The position numbers were made by a program, and so were the translations under genes. Shown piece after piece: positions 44,980-53,419 of a stretch of DNA of 64,000 nucleotides. Below the pieces are notes generated by a model that saw nothing but the letters and a program-made list of their open reading frames with translations, did no database searches and was not told the DNA's origin. Source of the DNA: Pseudomonas baetica (GTDB lineage: Bacteria > Pseudomonadota > Gammaproteobacteria > Pseudomonadales > Pseudomonadaceae). The stretch spans positions 102,283 through 166,282 of the forward strand of contig NZ_JAIHLQ010000014.1 in the NCBI RefSeq assembly GCF_019733355.1, written 5' to 3'. The first letter of the stretch is position 1. Each line of letters opens with the position of its first letter.

Positions 44980-46098
44980 ATGCGCCACCAGATACATGAC
45001 TTGCTGGCCCCGCTGCCGGGGACCGCACGACAGATTCACAGTTTTCACTTCGGCCCGGAGCAGGCCAAAGGCAAGGTCTACATCCAGTCTTCGCTGCACG
45101 CCGACGAACTGCCTGGGATGCTCGTGGCCTGGCACCTCAAGCAGCGCCTGAAGGAGCTCGAAGCCGCCGGGCGCCTGCGCAGCGAAATCGTGCTGGTGCC
45201 GGTGGCCAACCCGGTTGGCCTCGAACAAGTGCTGATGGACGTGCCGCTGGGCCGCTACGAACTGGAGAGCGGGCAGAACTTCAACCGCTGGTTCGTCGAC
45301 CTGAGCGAAGAAATCGGCAACGACATCGAGGCCAGGCTGAGCGACGACCCGCAGCGCAACCTCGAGCTGATCCGCGCCAGCCTGCGCAGCGCCCTCGCCC
45401 GCCAGACCGCCAGCACGCAACTGCAATCCCAGCGCCTGATCCTGCAACGACTGGCTTGCGATGCGGACATGGTGCTCGACCTGCATTGCGACTTCGAATC
45501 GGTGGTTCACCTCTACACCACGCCCGAAGCGTGGCCGCAGGTCGAGCCTCTGGCGCGTTACATCGAATCCCAGGCCAGTCTGTTGGCCACCGATTCCGGC
45601 GGTCAGTCGTTCGATGAATGCTTCACCCTGCTCTGGTGGCAACTCAAAGAACGTTTCGGCGAACACTTCGAGATTCCGCTGGGCAGTTTCTCGGTGACCG
45701 TGGAGTTGCGCGGCCAGGGCGATGTCAATCACCCGATGGCCAGCCGCGACTGCCAGGCGCTGCTCGATTATCTGGTGCAGTTCGATGCGATCGTTGGCGA
45801 AACCAAGCCGCAGCCGCCACTGCCGTTCCCCGCCACGCCACTGGCCGGGGTGGAACCAGTGACCACGCCAGTCGGCGGCCTGTTGGTGTATTGCGCCACC
45901 GCAGGGCAATACCTGGAGGCCGGCCAGCAGATCGCCGAAATCATTGACCCGATCAACGACCGGATCACCCCCATTCATTGCACCACTGCCGGCCTGATGT
46001 ACGCCCGCTCACTGCGGCGCATGGCCACCGCCGGCATGGTGATCGCCCACGTCGCGGGCGCCGAAGCCTATCGCAGCGGCTACCTACTTTCGCCTTGA
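44980..46098 (+). CDS. Succinylglutamate desuccinylase / aspartoacylase-family zinc hydrolase
   Basis: A 372-residue enzyme of the M14-like AstE/ASPA family. Zinc ligands are H40 and E43 in [10 protein letters not shown] and H169 in [10 protein letters not shown]; the catalytic Glu lies in VTVELRGQG. It sits inside the hisQM-hisP operon, as AotO does in the aot arginine transporter operon of P. aeruginosa. It might deacylate an imported N-acyl or peptide-like amino acid so that the transport operon feeds catabolism; substrate unknown. Spacing to neighbours is 12-13 nt. Confidence 0.85.
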   Translation: MRHQIHDLLAPLPGTARQIHSFHFGPEQAKGKVYIQSSLHADELPGMLVAWHLKQRLKELEAAGRLRSEIVLVPVANPVGLEQVLMDVPLGRYELESGQNFNRWFVDLSEEIGNDIEARLSDDPQRNLELIRASLRSALARQTASTQLQSQRLILQRLACDADMVLDLHCDFESVVHLYTTPEAWPQVEPLARYIESQASLLATDSGGQSFDECFTLLWWQLKERFGEHFEIPLGSFSVTVELRGQGDVNHPMASRDCQALLDYLVQFDAIVGETKPQPPLPFPATPLAGVEPVTTPVGGLLVYCATAGQYLEAGQQIAEIIDPINDRITPIHCTTAGLMYARSLRRMATAGMVIAHVAGAEAYRSGYLLSP

Positions 46099-46111
46099 GG
46101 ATGTCTGTCCC

Positions 46112-46876
46112 ATGTACAAACTGACCGTTGAAAACCTGCACAAAAGCTATGGCGACCATCAGGTGCTCAAAGGCGTTTCGCTCAAGGCCAAGACTGGCGA
46201 CGTGATCAGCCTGATCGGCGCCAGCGGCTCGGGCAAAAGTACCTTTTTGCGCTGTATCAATTTTCTCGAACAACCCAATCAAGTCGCGATGAGTCTCGAC
46301 GACCAAGCGATTCGCATGGTCACCGACCACCATGGCATGCATGTGGCTGATGCCGATGAACTGCAACGCCTGCGCACGCGCCTGGCGATGGTGTTCCAGC
46401 ATTTCAACCTGTGGAGCCACATGACCGTGCTGGAAAACATCACCATGGCCCCGCGCCGGGTGCTGGGCTGCAGCAAACAGGAAGCCGAAGACCGTGCCCG
46501 ACGTTATCTGGACAAGGTCGGCCTGCCAGCGCGGGTGGCGGATCAGTACCCGGCGTTTCTGTCGGGCGGCCAGCAACAGCGTGTGGCGATTGCCCGCGCG
46601 CTGGCGATGGAGCCGGAAGTCATGCTGTTCGATGAACCGACTTCGGCACTGGATCCGGAGTTGGTGGGCGAGGTACTGAAGGTGATTCAGGGGCTGGCTG
46701 AAGAAGGCCGGACCATGATCATGGTGACCCACGAAATGAGCTTCGCCCGCAAAGTCTCCAGTCAGGTCCTGTTTTTGCACCAAGGACTGGTCGAAGAGGA
46801 AGGCGCGCCTGAAGACGTGCTGGGCAATCCGAAAAGCGAGCGCCTCCAACAATTCCTCAGCGGCAACCTCAAATAA
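46112..46876 (+). CDS. hisP: Histidine-type ABC transporter ATP-binding protein HisP
   Basis: A 254-residue ABC ATPase. Walker A is GASGSGKST, the Q-loop is VFQHFNLW, the signature is [17 protein letters not shown], Walker B is [14 protein letters not shown], and the switch His is in [10 protein letters not shown]. The insert between Walker A and Q-loop ([18 protein letters not shown]) is typical of HisP/AotP. It ends the operon; a REPIN follows directly. Confidence 0.93.
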   Translation: MYKLTVENLHKSYGDHQVLKGVSLKAKTGDVISLIGASGSGKSTFLRCINFLEQPNQVAMSLDDQAIRMVTDHHGMHVADADELQRLRTRLAMVFQHFNLWSHMTVLENITMAPRRVLGCSKQEAEDRARRYLDKVGLPARVADQYPAFLSGGQQQRVAIARALAMEPEVMLFDEPTSALDPELVGEVLKVIQGLAEEGRTMIMVTHEMSFARKVSSQVLFLHQGLVEEEGAPEDVLGNPKSERLQQFLSGNLK

Positions 46877-46893
46877 CCTGCACACATAAAACC

Positions 46894-46983
46894 GGTGGGA
46901 GCGAGCCTGCTCGCGAAAGCGATCTGTCAGTCAACGATGATGTTGAATGTGACGACGTCTTCGCGAGCAGGCTCGCTGCCACA
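46894..46983. repeat. REPIN after hisP
   Basis: GGTGGGAGCGAGCCTGCTCG on the left and CGCGAGCAGGCTCGCTGCCA on the right, a GAGCCTGCTC variant of the REP core, inverted, about 45 nt apart. It marks the downstream border of the transporter block inserted in the repair cluster. Confidence 0.8.
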
Positions 46984-47068
46984 AGGGTATTCATCTACTG
47001 ACGAAATTAAACTTGTTAGCGGGCACCGCGGTCACTGGAATAACCCCTCCAGAGTGCGCGCAGCCCGC

Positions 47069-49555
47069 ATGGCGAAATCCCCCGACCTCGCAAAAACCTG
47101 GTTCAGCGCCCGAAACTGGAAGCCCTTCGCGTTCCAGAAACAGGTGTGGGCCGCTGTCAAAAACGGCGAATCCGGTTTGCTCCATGCCAGCACCGGCGCC
47201 GGTAAAACCTATGCCGTGTGGTTTGCGGCACTCAATCGTTTCGCCAGATCCGCGCCAACCGTCGAAACATCGCGCAAACGCAAACCGCTGGCCGAACCGC
47301 TGACCGTGCTGTGGATCACGCCGATGCGCGCCCTCGCCGCCGACACCGCGCGCGCCTTGCAAATGCCTGTCGATGATTTACACATTCCCTGGAGCATCGG
47401 CCTGCGCACAGGCGACACCGCCAGCAGCGAACGTGCCCGTCAGAGTCGACGCCTGCCCACCACGCTGATCACCACGCCGGAGAGTCTGACGCTGCTGCTC
47501 GCCCGCGCTGACGCACAAACTGCGCTCTCAACCCTGCGTATGGTGGTTGTCGATGAATGGCACGAACTACTCGGTAACAAACGCGGCGTGCAATTGCAAT
47601 TGGCCCTCGCCCGCCTGCGCCACTGGCAAGCCGACCTGATCGTCTGGGGCGTCTCCGCCACGCTGGGTAATCAATCCCACGCAGGACAAGTGCTGATCCC
47701 ACAGGGCGGTGGCGTGAGTATTCAGGGCCAGAGCGAAAAATCCCTGACAGTCGACACCCTCCTCCCCCCGACCATCGAACCTTTTCCATGGGCAGGGCAT
47801 ATCGGTCTGAAGATGCTGCCGCAGGTGGTCGCCGAACTCGATGCCTGCGCCAGCAGCCTGGTGTTCACCAACACCCGGGCGCAGTCGGAAATCTGGTATC
47901 AGGCGTTGCTTGAGGCGCGCCCGGACTGGGCCGGGTTGATCGCTTTGCACCATAGCTCGCTGTCCCGCGACACCCGCGATTGGGTTGAGCAGGCGCTGAA
48001 GGACGGGCAACTCAAAGCCGTGGTGTGTACGTCAAGCCTGGATCTGGGCGTGGACTTCCTGCCGGTAGAGCGCGTGCTGCAAATCGGCTCAGCCAAGGGC
48101 GTGGCACGTCTGATGCAGCGCGCCGGGCGATCTGGCCACGCACCGGGGCGCACTTCACGGGTAACGCTGGTGCCGACGCACAGCCTTGAACTGATCGAGG
48201 CCGCCGCCGCTCGCGATGCCGTGGAACAAAGACAAATTGAACCGCGATGGTCGCCGCATCAACCGCTGGATGTGCTGGTGCAGCATGTGGTCAGCATGGC
48301 ACTGGGGGGCGGATTTATACCCGAAGCGTTGTACGAAGAAGTCCGTGGCGCTTGGGCTTATCGCGACCTCACACCCGTCGAATGGGCCTGGGCGCTGGCT
48401 TTCGTACGCCATGGAGGCATGTCTCTGACGGCTTATCCGGATTACCGCCGGGTCGAACCGGATGAGCATGGCGTCTGGCGCGTGCCCGATGCGCGACTGG
48501 CGCGGCGGCACCGCATGAGCATCGGCACCATCGTCAGCGACGCGAGCATTCAGTTGAACTTCTGGAGCAAGGGCGGCGGTGGCAAGCCATTGGGCAGCGT
48601 CGAAGAAGGCTTCATTGCCCGCCTTAAACCGGGTGATGGTTTTCTGTTCGCCGGACGCTTGCTGGAACTGGTGCGCGTGGAAAACATGACCGCTTACGTC
48701 AAACGCAGCGCCGCTAAAAAAGCCGCCGTACCACGCTGGAACGGCGGACGCATGCCGCTTTCCAGTGAACTGGCGCAAGCGGTGGTGACGCGCTTGAGCG
48801 CCGCCGCGCAAGGTGAGTTTGCCGGCCCGGAGATGCAGGCACTGCGCCCCCTGCTGGAAACGCAGGCGCGCGCCTCTGGCTTGCCCACGACCCGCCACCT
48901 GCTGACCGAAGCGCTGAAATCCCGTGAAGGCTGGCACCTGTTTCTCTACCCGTTCGCCGGAAGACAAGTGCATCTGGGGCTTGCAAGCCTGCTCGCCTGG
49001 CGCGTCAGTCAGCGTCAGCCGCTGACATTCTCGATTGCCGTCAATGACTACGGGCTGGAATTGCTCAGCGCTACGCCGATCGATTGGGCAGAACACCTGA
49101 ACGTCGAGTTATTCAATTGCGATCATCTGTTAGCCGACGTTCTGGCCAGTCTCAACGCCGGAGAACTGGCCTTGCGGCGCTTTCGGGAAATCGCCCGGAT
49201 CGCCGGACTGGTGTTCGCCGGTTATCCAGGCGCACCGAAAAGTACCCGCCAAGTGCAAGCCTCCAGCGGATTATTCTTCGAAGTGTTCAAACAATATGAC
49301 GCCGACAACCTGCTGCTGGCGCAAGCCGGGGAAGAAGTCCTACGTGAAGAACTGGATATTCGCAGGCTGGAACAGACGCTGGAGCGCCTCCAAGGAATGA
49401 AACTGGACATGCACCGGATTAAACGCCCTACGCCCCTGGGGTTTCCCCTCTTGGTGGAACGTATGCGCGAGCGCATGAGTTCGGAAAAACTCGCTGACCG
49501 TATCAGACGGATGGTCGGCGACCTGGAGCAATCTACCGACACGGGCAAACGCTGA
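47069..49555 (+). CDS. Ligase-associated DNA-damage-response DEXH-box helicase (Lhr-like)
   Basis: An 828-residue superfamily-2 helicase, the Lhr-C type. Walker A is STGAGKT (41-47), Walker B region is [11 protein letters not shown], motif III is WGVSATLGN, and the C-terminal RecA domain has [20 protein letters not shown] (motif VI). Residues after 400 form the Lhr-type winged-helix core. The ATG at 47069 gives the family start [12 protein letters not shown]; the open frame before it runs back into the REPIN and is not coding. Its stop overlaps the pdeM start (TGATG). Confidence 0.9.
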   Translation: MAKSPDLAKTWFSARNWKPFAFQKQVWAAVKNGESGLLHASTGAGKTYAVWFAALNRFARSAPTVETSRKRKPLAEPLTVLWITPMRALAADTARALQMPVDDLHIPWSIGLRTGDTASSERARQSRRLPTTLITTPESLTLLLARADAQTALSTLRMVVVDEWHELLGNKRGVQLQLALARLRHWQADLIVWGVSATLGNQSHAGQVLIPQGGGVSIQGQSEKSLTVDTLLPPTIEPFPWAGHIGLKMLPQVVAELDACASSLVFTNTRAQSEIWYQALLEARPDWAGLIALHHSSLSRDTRDWVEQALKDGQLKAVVCTSSLDLGVDFLPVERVLQIGSAKGVARLMQRAGRSGHAPGRTSRVTLVPTHSLELIEAAAARDAVEQRQIEPRWSPHQPLDVLVQHVVSMALGGGFIPEALYEEVRGAWAYRDLTPVEWAWALAFVRHGGMSLTAYPDYRRVEPDEHGVWRVPDARLARRHRMSIGTIVSDASIQLNFWSKGGGGKPLGSVEEGFIARLKPGDGFLFAGRLLELVRVENMTAYVKRSAAKKAAVPRWNGGRMPLSSELAQAVVTRLSAAAQGEFAGPEMQALRPLLETQARASGLPTTRHLLTEALKSREGWHLFLYPFAGRQVHLGLASLLAWRVSQRQPLTFSIAVNDYGLELLSATPIDWAEHLNVELFNCDHLLADVLASLNAGELALRRFREIARIAGLVFAGYPGAPKSTRQVQASSGLFFEVFKQYDADNLLLAQAGEEVLREELDIRRLEQTLERLQGMKLDMHRIKRPTPLGFPLLVERMRERMSSEKLADRIRRMVGDLEQSTDTGKR

Positions 49556-50211
49556 TGAGTACGCTCTACCCTGTGCATCTGGCCGGTGAAGAACTCTGGC
49601 TATTGCCGGAAAAAGCCCTGTATTGGCCGGCACAACAGGCGCTGCTCATCGCCGATATCCATTTTGGCAAGGCTGCCGCCTATCGCAGCCTCGGGCAGCC
49701 CGTTCCGCAGGGCACGACGGCGAGCAATATCGCGATGCTCGATCGACTGCTGAGCCAGCATCCCTGTCGGCAACTCATTTTTCTGGGTGATTTCCTTCAT
49801 GGTCCGGGGTCTCATTCGCCCGGCACATTGAACGCGCTGGCGCAATGGCGAGCACGCCACGCTGATCTGCCGATGACGCTGATCCGTGGCAATCACGACA
49901 AACGTGCGGGCGATCCACCAGCGGCGCTTAACATCAGAGTGGTTGCAGAACCGATGCTACTCGGGCCGTTTGCCTTGCAGCATGAACCGATTCCTCATCA
50001 CGAAAGACATGTGCTGGCCGGTCATGTGCACCCGGTTTATCGGCTGCATGGCAAGGGCCGGCAGAGTTTGCGTTTGGCGTGTTTCAGCGTGGGCGAACGC
50101 GTCAGCTTGATGCCGGCGTTCGGCGCGTTCACCGGCGGTTATCCGATCAAACGAGATGACAACTGCAGGATATTTGTCATCGGCGATAACGAAATATGGC
50201 CCGTCAGTTGA
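49555..50211 (+). CDS. pdeM: Ligase-associated DNA-damage-response endonuclease PdeM
   Basis: A 218-residue calcineurin-like metallophosphoesterase with all five motifs: IADIHFGKA, LGDFLHG, RGNHDKR, the AGHVHPVY motif and a final His-containing region. PdeM proteins accompany the ligase-associated helicase, exonuclease and ligase. It overlaps the helicase gene by one base (TGATG). Last gene of this set. Confidence 0.9.
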   Translation: MSTLYPVHLAGEELWLLPEKALYWPAQQALLIADIHFGKAAAYRSLGQPVPQGTTASNIAMLDRLLSQHPCRQLIFLGDFLHGPGSHSPGTLNALAQWRARHADLPMTLIRGNHDKRAGDPPAALNIRVVAEPMLLGPFALQHEPIPHHERHVLAGHVHPVYRLHGKGRQSLRLACFSVGERVSLMPAFGAFTGGYPIKRDDNCRIFVIGDNEIWPVS

Positions 50212-50251
50212 AGCCTTCGTGGACTTCAAATGACTGGCCACCGCATGTGAG

Positions 50252-50461
50252 TCAAGCAACTGGCGCCGGAGGTGGCTCGTCGGGAAGCGTCGGCTCACCC
50301 GGCTCGGTCGGTTGTTCGTTGGGGGTATCAGGATCGGGCTGACCGGGAATTCCGCCCGCCATGCTCAGTGTAGGGTGTGCCAACAAGGACCAGGCTAAAA
50401 CGCCAACCTGATTGGGCTCAAGCCTTGCCAGTTCGGCAGTGATATGCGGATCGATCTTCAT
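50252..50461 (-). CDS. Small conserved-looking protein with Pro-rich tail
   Basis: A 69-residue protein: MKIDPHITAELARLEPNQVG then VLAWSLLAHPTLSMAGGIPG and an acidic Pro/Glu-rich tail (QPDPDTPNEQPTEPGEPTLP...). A good Shine-Dalgarno (GAGGAG) lies 7-8 nt before the ATG at 50461. No family recognised. It is downstream of dcd on the same strand, separated by the dcd terminator. Confidence 0.6.
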   Translation of the reverse strand: MKIDPHITAELARLEPNQVGVLAWSLLAHPTLSMAGGIPGQPDPDTPNEQPTEPGEPTLPDEPPPAPVA

Positions 50462-50494
50462 GGAACACTCCTCAGCGAAGGCCCGTTTTGCCAG

Positions 50495-50534
50495 AAACAA
50501 AAACGGGCAGTACACCCCATAGAGTGTCTGCCCG
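50495..50534 (-). terminator. Rho-independent terminator after dcd
   Basis: On the minus strand CGGGCAGACAC pairs with GTGTACTGCCCG (one bulge) and is followed by TTTTTGTTT, 34 nt past the dcd stop. Confidence 0.85.
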
Positions 50535-50567
50535 CCAAAGAATTCCCGACATCCGCCGGATGGACGA

Positions 50568-51134
50568 TCAGGTACGCGGCAGAGTGACGCCACGCTGGCC
50601 CTGATACTTGCCGCCGCGGTCCTTATAGGACACTTCACATTCCTCGTCGGACTCAAGGAACAGCATCTGCGCCACGCCTTCGTTGGCGTAGATTTTTGCC
50701 GGCAGGTTAGTGGTGTTGGAAAACTCCAACGTCACGTGGCCCTCCCACTCCGGCTCAAGCGGCGTGACGTTGACGATGATGCCGCAGCGCGCGTAGGTGC
50801 TTTTACCCAAGCAGATGGTCAATACGTTGCGCGGAATGCGGAAGTATTCGACCGTGCTGGCCAGCGCGAAGGAGTTCGGTGGAATGATGCAGACATCGCT
50901 GTGGATATCGACGAAGCTGCCAGCGTCGAAGTTTTTCGGGTCGACGATGGCGGAATTGATGTTGGTGAACACCTTGAAGTGGCTGGTGCAACGCACATCG
51001 TAGCCGTAGCTCGACACACCGTAGGAGATCACCCGGCTGTCGTCGCTGCCGCGCATCTGGCGTTCGACGAACGGTTCGATCATGCCGTGTTCCTGCGCCA
51101 TGCGGCGAATCCACTTGTCCGATTTGATGCTCAT
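50568..51134 (-). CDS. dcd: dCTP deaminase
   Basis: A 188-residue trimeric enzyme that deaminates dCTP to dUTP on the route to d[15 protein letters not shown] and [20 protein letters not shown] hold the catalytic Glu and nucleotide contacts; the C-terminus [13 protein letters not shown] closes over the nucleotide. Length matches the family. Single gene with its own terminator. Confidence 0.97.
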   Translation of the reverse strand: MSIKSDKWIRRMAQEHGMIEPFVERQMRGSDDSRVISYGVSSYGYDVRCTSHFKVFTNINSAIVDPKNFDAGSFVDIHSDVCIIPPNSFALASTVEYFRIPRNVLTICLGKSTYARCGIIVNVTPLEPEWEGHVTLEFSNTTNLPAKIYANEGVAQMLFLESDEECEVSYKDRGGKYQGQRGVTLPRT

Positions 51135-51487
51135 GGCGGGTGTCCTGAATAGCGAGGTGGAAAAATTCTGTCCGGCATCTTACCGGGCGCGCCGCCGGGT
51201 TCAAAGTGCGCGCTGCAATTCTCGCCGAACACGCTGAAAATAAGGGTTCTGGCGACGAACTGTCGCACCGCCGATCCTTAAAACAGAGAAACCTTCGCAA
51301 GAAGCATTGGCACGTTCGGCAAAAAGGGTTAAGGTGGCGCCACTGTGCTGCTTGTGTCACTGAGAATCTCTACACGATATGTTGAATTTCGATCCAACCA
51401 TCTACAAGAATTTTTCCTGCTCTTTGCACTCAGTCTCGGCCAGGGTTCTTCCTGCGTCGCAGTTATCTTTGTTCAAGGAGTTACACC
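51135..51487 (+). promoter_or_regulatory. Region between dcd and the cold-shock gene, including a long 5' leader
   Basis: A 353-nt gap without a gene. The last 120 nt, AT-rich and ending in CAAGGAGTTACACC before the ATG, fit the long structured leader of cspA-type mRNAs that controls translation by temperature. Exact promoter not determined. Confidence 0.4.
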
Positions 51488-51697
51488 ATGTCTAATCGCC
51501 AAACCGGTACCGTTAAGTGGTTCAACGATGAAAAAGGCTTCGGCTTCATCACTCCACAATCCGGTGACGACCTGTTCGTTCACTTCAAAGCTATCCAATC
51601 CGACGGCTTCAAAAGCCTGAAAGAAGGCCAACAGGTTTCTTTCATCGCTACCCGCGGTCAGAAAGGCATGCAAGCTGAAGAAGTACAAGTTATCTAA
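51488..51697 (+). CDS. Cold-shock protein (CspA family)
   Basis: A 69-residue single OB-fold protein. RNP1 is KGFGFITP and RNP2 is DLFVHFKAI; the N-terminus [16 protein letters not shown] is the family signature. It binds single-stranded RNA/DNA and melts RNA secondary structure. Strong AAGGAG is 6-7 nt before the ATG. It ends with a good terminator. Pseudomonads carry several such genes, so the exact paralogue is not named. Confidence 0.96.
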   Translation: MSNRQTGTVKWFNDEKGFGFITPQSGDDLFVHFKAIQSDGFKSLKEGQQVSFIATRGQKGMQAEEVQVI

Positions 51698-51717
51698 CTT
51701 GTAGCTTCTTTAGAAAA

Positions 51718-51747
51718 GAGCCCCGCCCTTAAAAGCGGGGCTTTTTT
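51718..51747 (+). terminator. Rho-independent terminator of the cold-shock gene
   Basis: AGCCCCGC and GCGGGGCT form the stem, followed by six T, about 20 nt after the stop. Confidence 0.9.
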
Positions 51748-51773
51748 GTGGGCGCTTGTTTTTCAGGCGCAAA

Positions 51774-51842
51774 AAAAGATCGCAGTCTGCGGCAACTCCT
51801 ACGTTGATTCTTTGTAGGCGCCGCCGCAGGCTGCGATCTTTT
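51774..51842. repeat. Long inverted repeat (AAAGATCGCAG type) at the 3' end of the DUF481 gene
   Basis: AAAAGATCGCAGTCTGCGGC at the left and the near-perfect inverse at the right (ending GCGATCTTTT) enclose a 30-nt loop. This is a recurrent extragenic repeat in the P. fluorescens group. With the T run on both strands it can act as a terminator for the convergent genes. Confidence 0.75.
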
Positions 51843-51851
51843 GCTTTTACC

Positions 51852-52859
51852 CTACCAGGCCACGCCAAAGCCTGCGGTGTAACGTGTCTTGCTCAAATCG
51901 GCATCATCGGTACCGCTGATGATGTCGCGCTCAGCCTTGAGATTCAGCGAAGCCCAGTCGGTAACCTTGTAGCGCAGCCCCATTTCGGCATCCAGCGCGT
52001 AATCCGCCACACCGGACAACGGCTTGCCGACCTCACCGTTAGTGAAGAACTCGACCTTCTTGCCTATCAGGTAGCGGTTGTAGTCCCACTTCATCGCGAC
52101 GGAGTAAAAGTTGTCCTTGCTGCCATCGCTGTATTCATAGTCCGTTCGGTTCAACAGCGAGCCGAGCGAGAACGCACCCAATTCGTCATCCCAGAACTGG
52201 TAGCCGGGGCCGGTACCCACGACTCGCTGACGTGACAACTCCTCAACGTGATCGCGTTTGTAGTTCAGGCGCCCCTGCCAGAACCACTGATCGGTCAAGA
52301 ACCGGTCGAGTGCATACTCGGCGCGCCAGTTGTCGGTGGTGGTCACGTCATTCTGCACTTCGCGGTTGTATTCGCCTTCAGCGGTATGACGCCAGCGCCC
52401 ATGACGCGCAGAGGTCTTGAAGCCGATGTCGTAATCATCAGTGTCCTTTTCGGCGCGCTGATAATCGAGTGCCAGGTCGACATTACCCTTCCACACCAGA
52501 TCCTCAACCACCGGCTTGGGCTTGAGAATTTGCTGAATGCTCGCCAGCTCCACGGTTTTCGGCGCTTCGCCGTTAGCCAACGTGACCTTTCCGTCGCCTG
52601 CAGCGGTCAGCGATTTGGCTTTCTCACCGTTATAGGCGTCCTGTTTGACCAGCAACTCCTGGTCACTTTCCAGGGTCTTGACCTCTTTCCAGTTGATCGA
52701 GACCGCGCCAGCGTACTGGGTCTGAACCAACAGCTTACCGCCATCGAACAGGGTGATTTTACCGCTCAACTTGTCGCCGTTCTTCATCCAGACGGTGTCG
52801 GCAAGCAGGGGCGTGGACGCACTGAAAACAGCAAGGCACAGCAAGGTTCTGGAAAACAT
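51852..52859 (-). CDS. DUF481 outer-membrane-like protein
   Basis: A 335-residue exported protein: signal MFSRTLLCLAVFSASTPLLA, then a short N-terminal domain (DTVWMKNGDKLSGKITLFDG, an SH3-like DUF481 leader) and a C-terminal beta-barrel-like half of alternating aromatic strands (NVDLALDYQRAEKDTDDYDI ... RYTAGFGVAW), ending in aromatic W as outer-membrane proteins do. Function unknown. No operon partner on the same strand. Confidence 0.85.
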   Translation of the reverse strand: MFSRTLLCLAVFSASTPLLADTVWMKNGDKLSGKITLFDGGKLLVQTQYAGAVSINWKEVKTLESDQELLVKQDAYNGEKAKSLTAAGDGKVTLANGEAPKTVELASIQQILKPKPVVEDLVWKGNVDLALDYQRAEKDTDDYDIGFKTSARHGRWRHTAEGEYNREVQNDVTTTDNWRAEYALDRFLTDQWFWQGRLNYKRDHVEELSRQRVVGTGPGYQFWDDELGAFSLGSLLNRTDYEYSDGSKDNFYSVAMKWDYNRYLIGKKVEFFTNGEVGKPLSGVADYALDAEMGLRYKVTDWASLNLKAERDIISGTDDADLSKTRYTAGFGVAW

Positions 52860-53022
52860 AAGCGAATCGAAGGCTCAAGTTTGCGAAAAAGTTCGGCATT
52901 ATCCGTAGGAATAAGACCCTGACAAGGACTGACCGGACTATTTCTATTGAGTTCATTTCTCAACTGCACGGTCTGCGTTTACCCTTGAAAATATCGAACG
53001 AACACATTCAGGAACCGCGTAC

Positions 53023-53376
53023 GTGACAGACCTGATTCACGAAAACGAGAGCGAAGCGCAAATCCGACGCACGGCGCTCTACTCGACCCTCGCCCAAGTG
53101 CCCGAGGGCAAGGTCGTCACCTATGGTCAATTGGCTGACCTTGCCGGGCTGGGGCGTGCCGCGCGCTGGGTCGGACGCACCCTGAGTCAATTGCCCGGCG
53201 ACACCAAACTGCCCTGGCACCGCGTATTGGGCGCCGGCGGTCGGATCAGCCTGCCGGCAGGCAGCCCATCGGGCGATGAACAACGTGCGCGTTTGCGTAT
53301 GGAAGGCATCACCATCCTGAACAATCGTGTGGATATTCAGCGCCATGGCTGGCGTCCGGTAGAGCACAGCGGTTAG
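53023..53376 (+). CDS. Alkyltransferase-like (ATL) protein of the MGMT family
   Basis: A 117-residue DNA-binding protein. It has the MGMT helix-turn-helix (VPEGKVVTYGQLADLAGLGR, RAARWVGRTL), but the alkyl-acceptor motif PCHRV reads PWHRV (Trp65). ATL proteins bind O6-alkylguanine without repairing it and hand it to nucleotide-excision repair. The start is GTG at 53023 (MTDLIHENES) with a weak Shine-Dalgarno. It lies 43 nt upstream of ampG. Confidence 0.9.
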   Translation: MTDLIHENESEAQIRRTALYSTLAQVPEGKVVTYGQLADLAGLGRAARWVGRTLSQLPGDTKLPWHRVLGAGGRISLPAGSPSGDEQRARLRMEGITILNNRVDIQRHGWRPVEHSG

Positions 53377-53419
53377 AGTGCGCGCTTTGTTTTCGCAATC
53401 TTGAGGCAGACTTCAGCCC

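Noticed and set aside
42692..46876. Identification of the transporter as aotJQMOP (arginine/ornithine)
   Set aside because: The operon layout is like aot because of the desuccinylase gene, but the binding protein matches HisJ better and no argR follows.
46895..47068. 58-residue N-terminal extension of the Lhr-like helicase
   Set aside because: It would be translated from the REPIN sequence and lacks a Shine-Dalgarno; the family starts at MAKSPDL.
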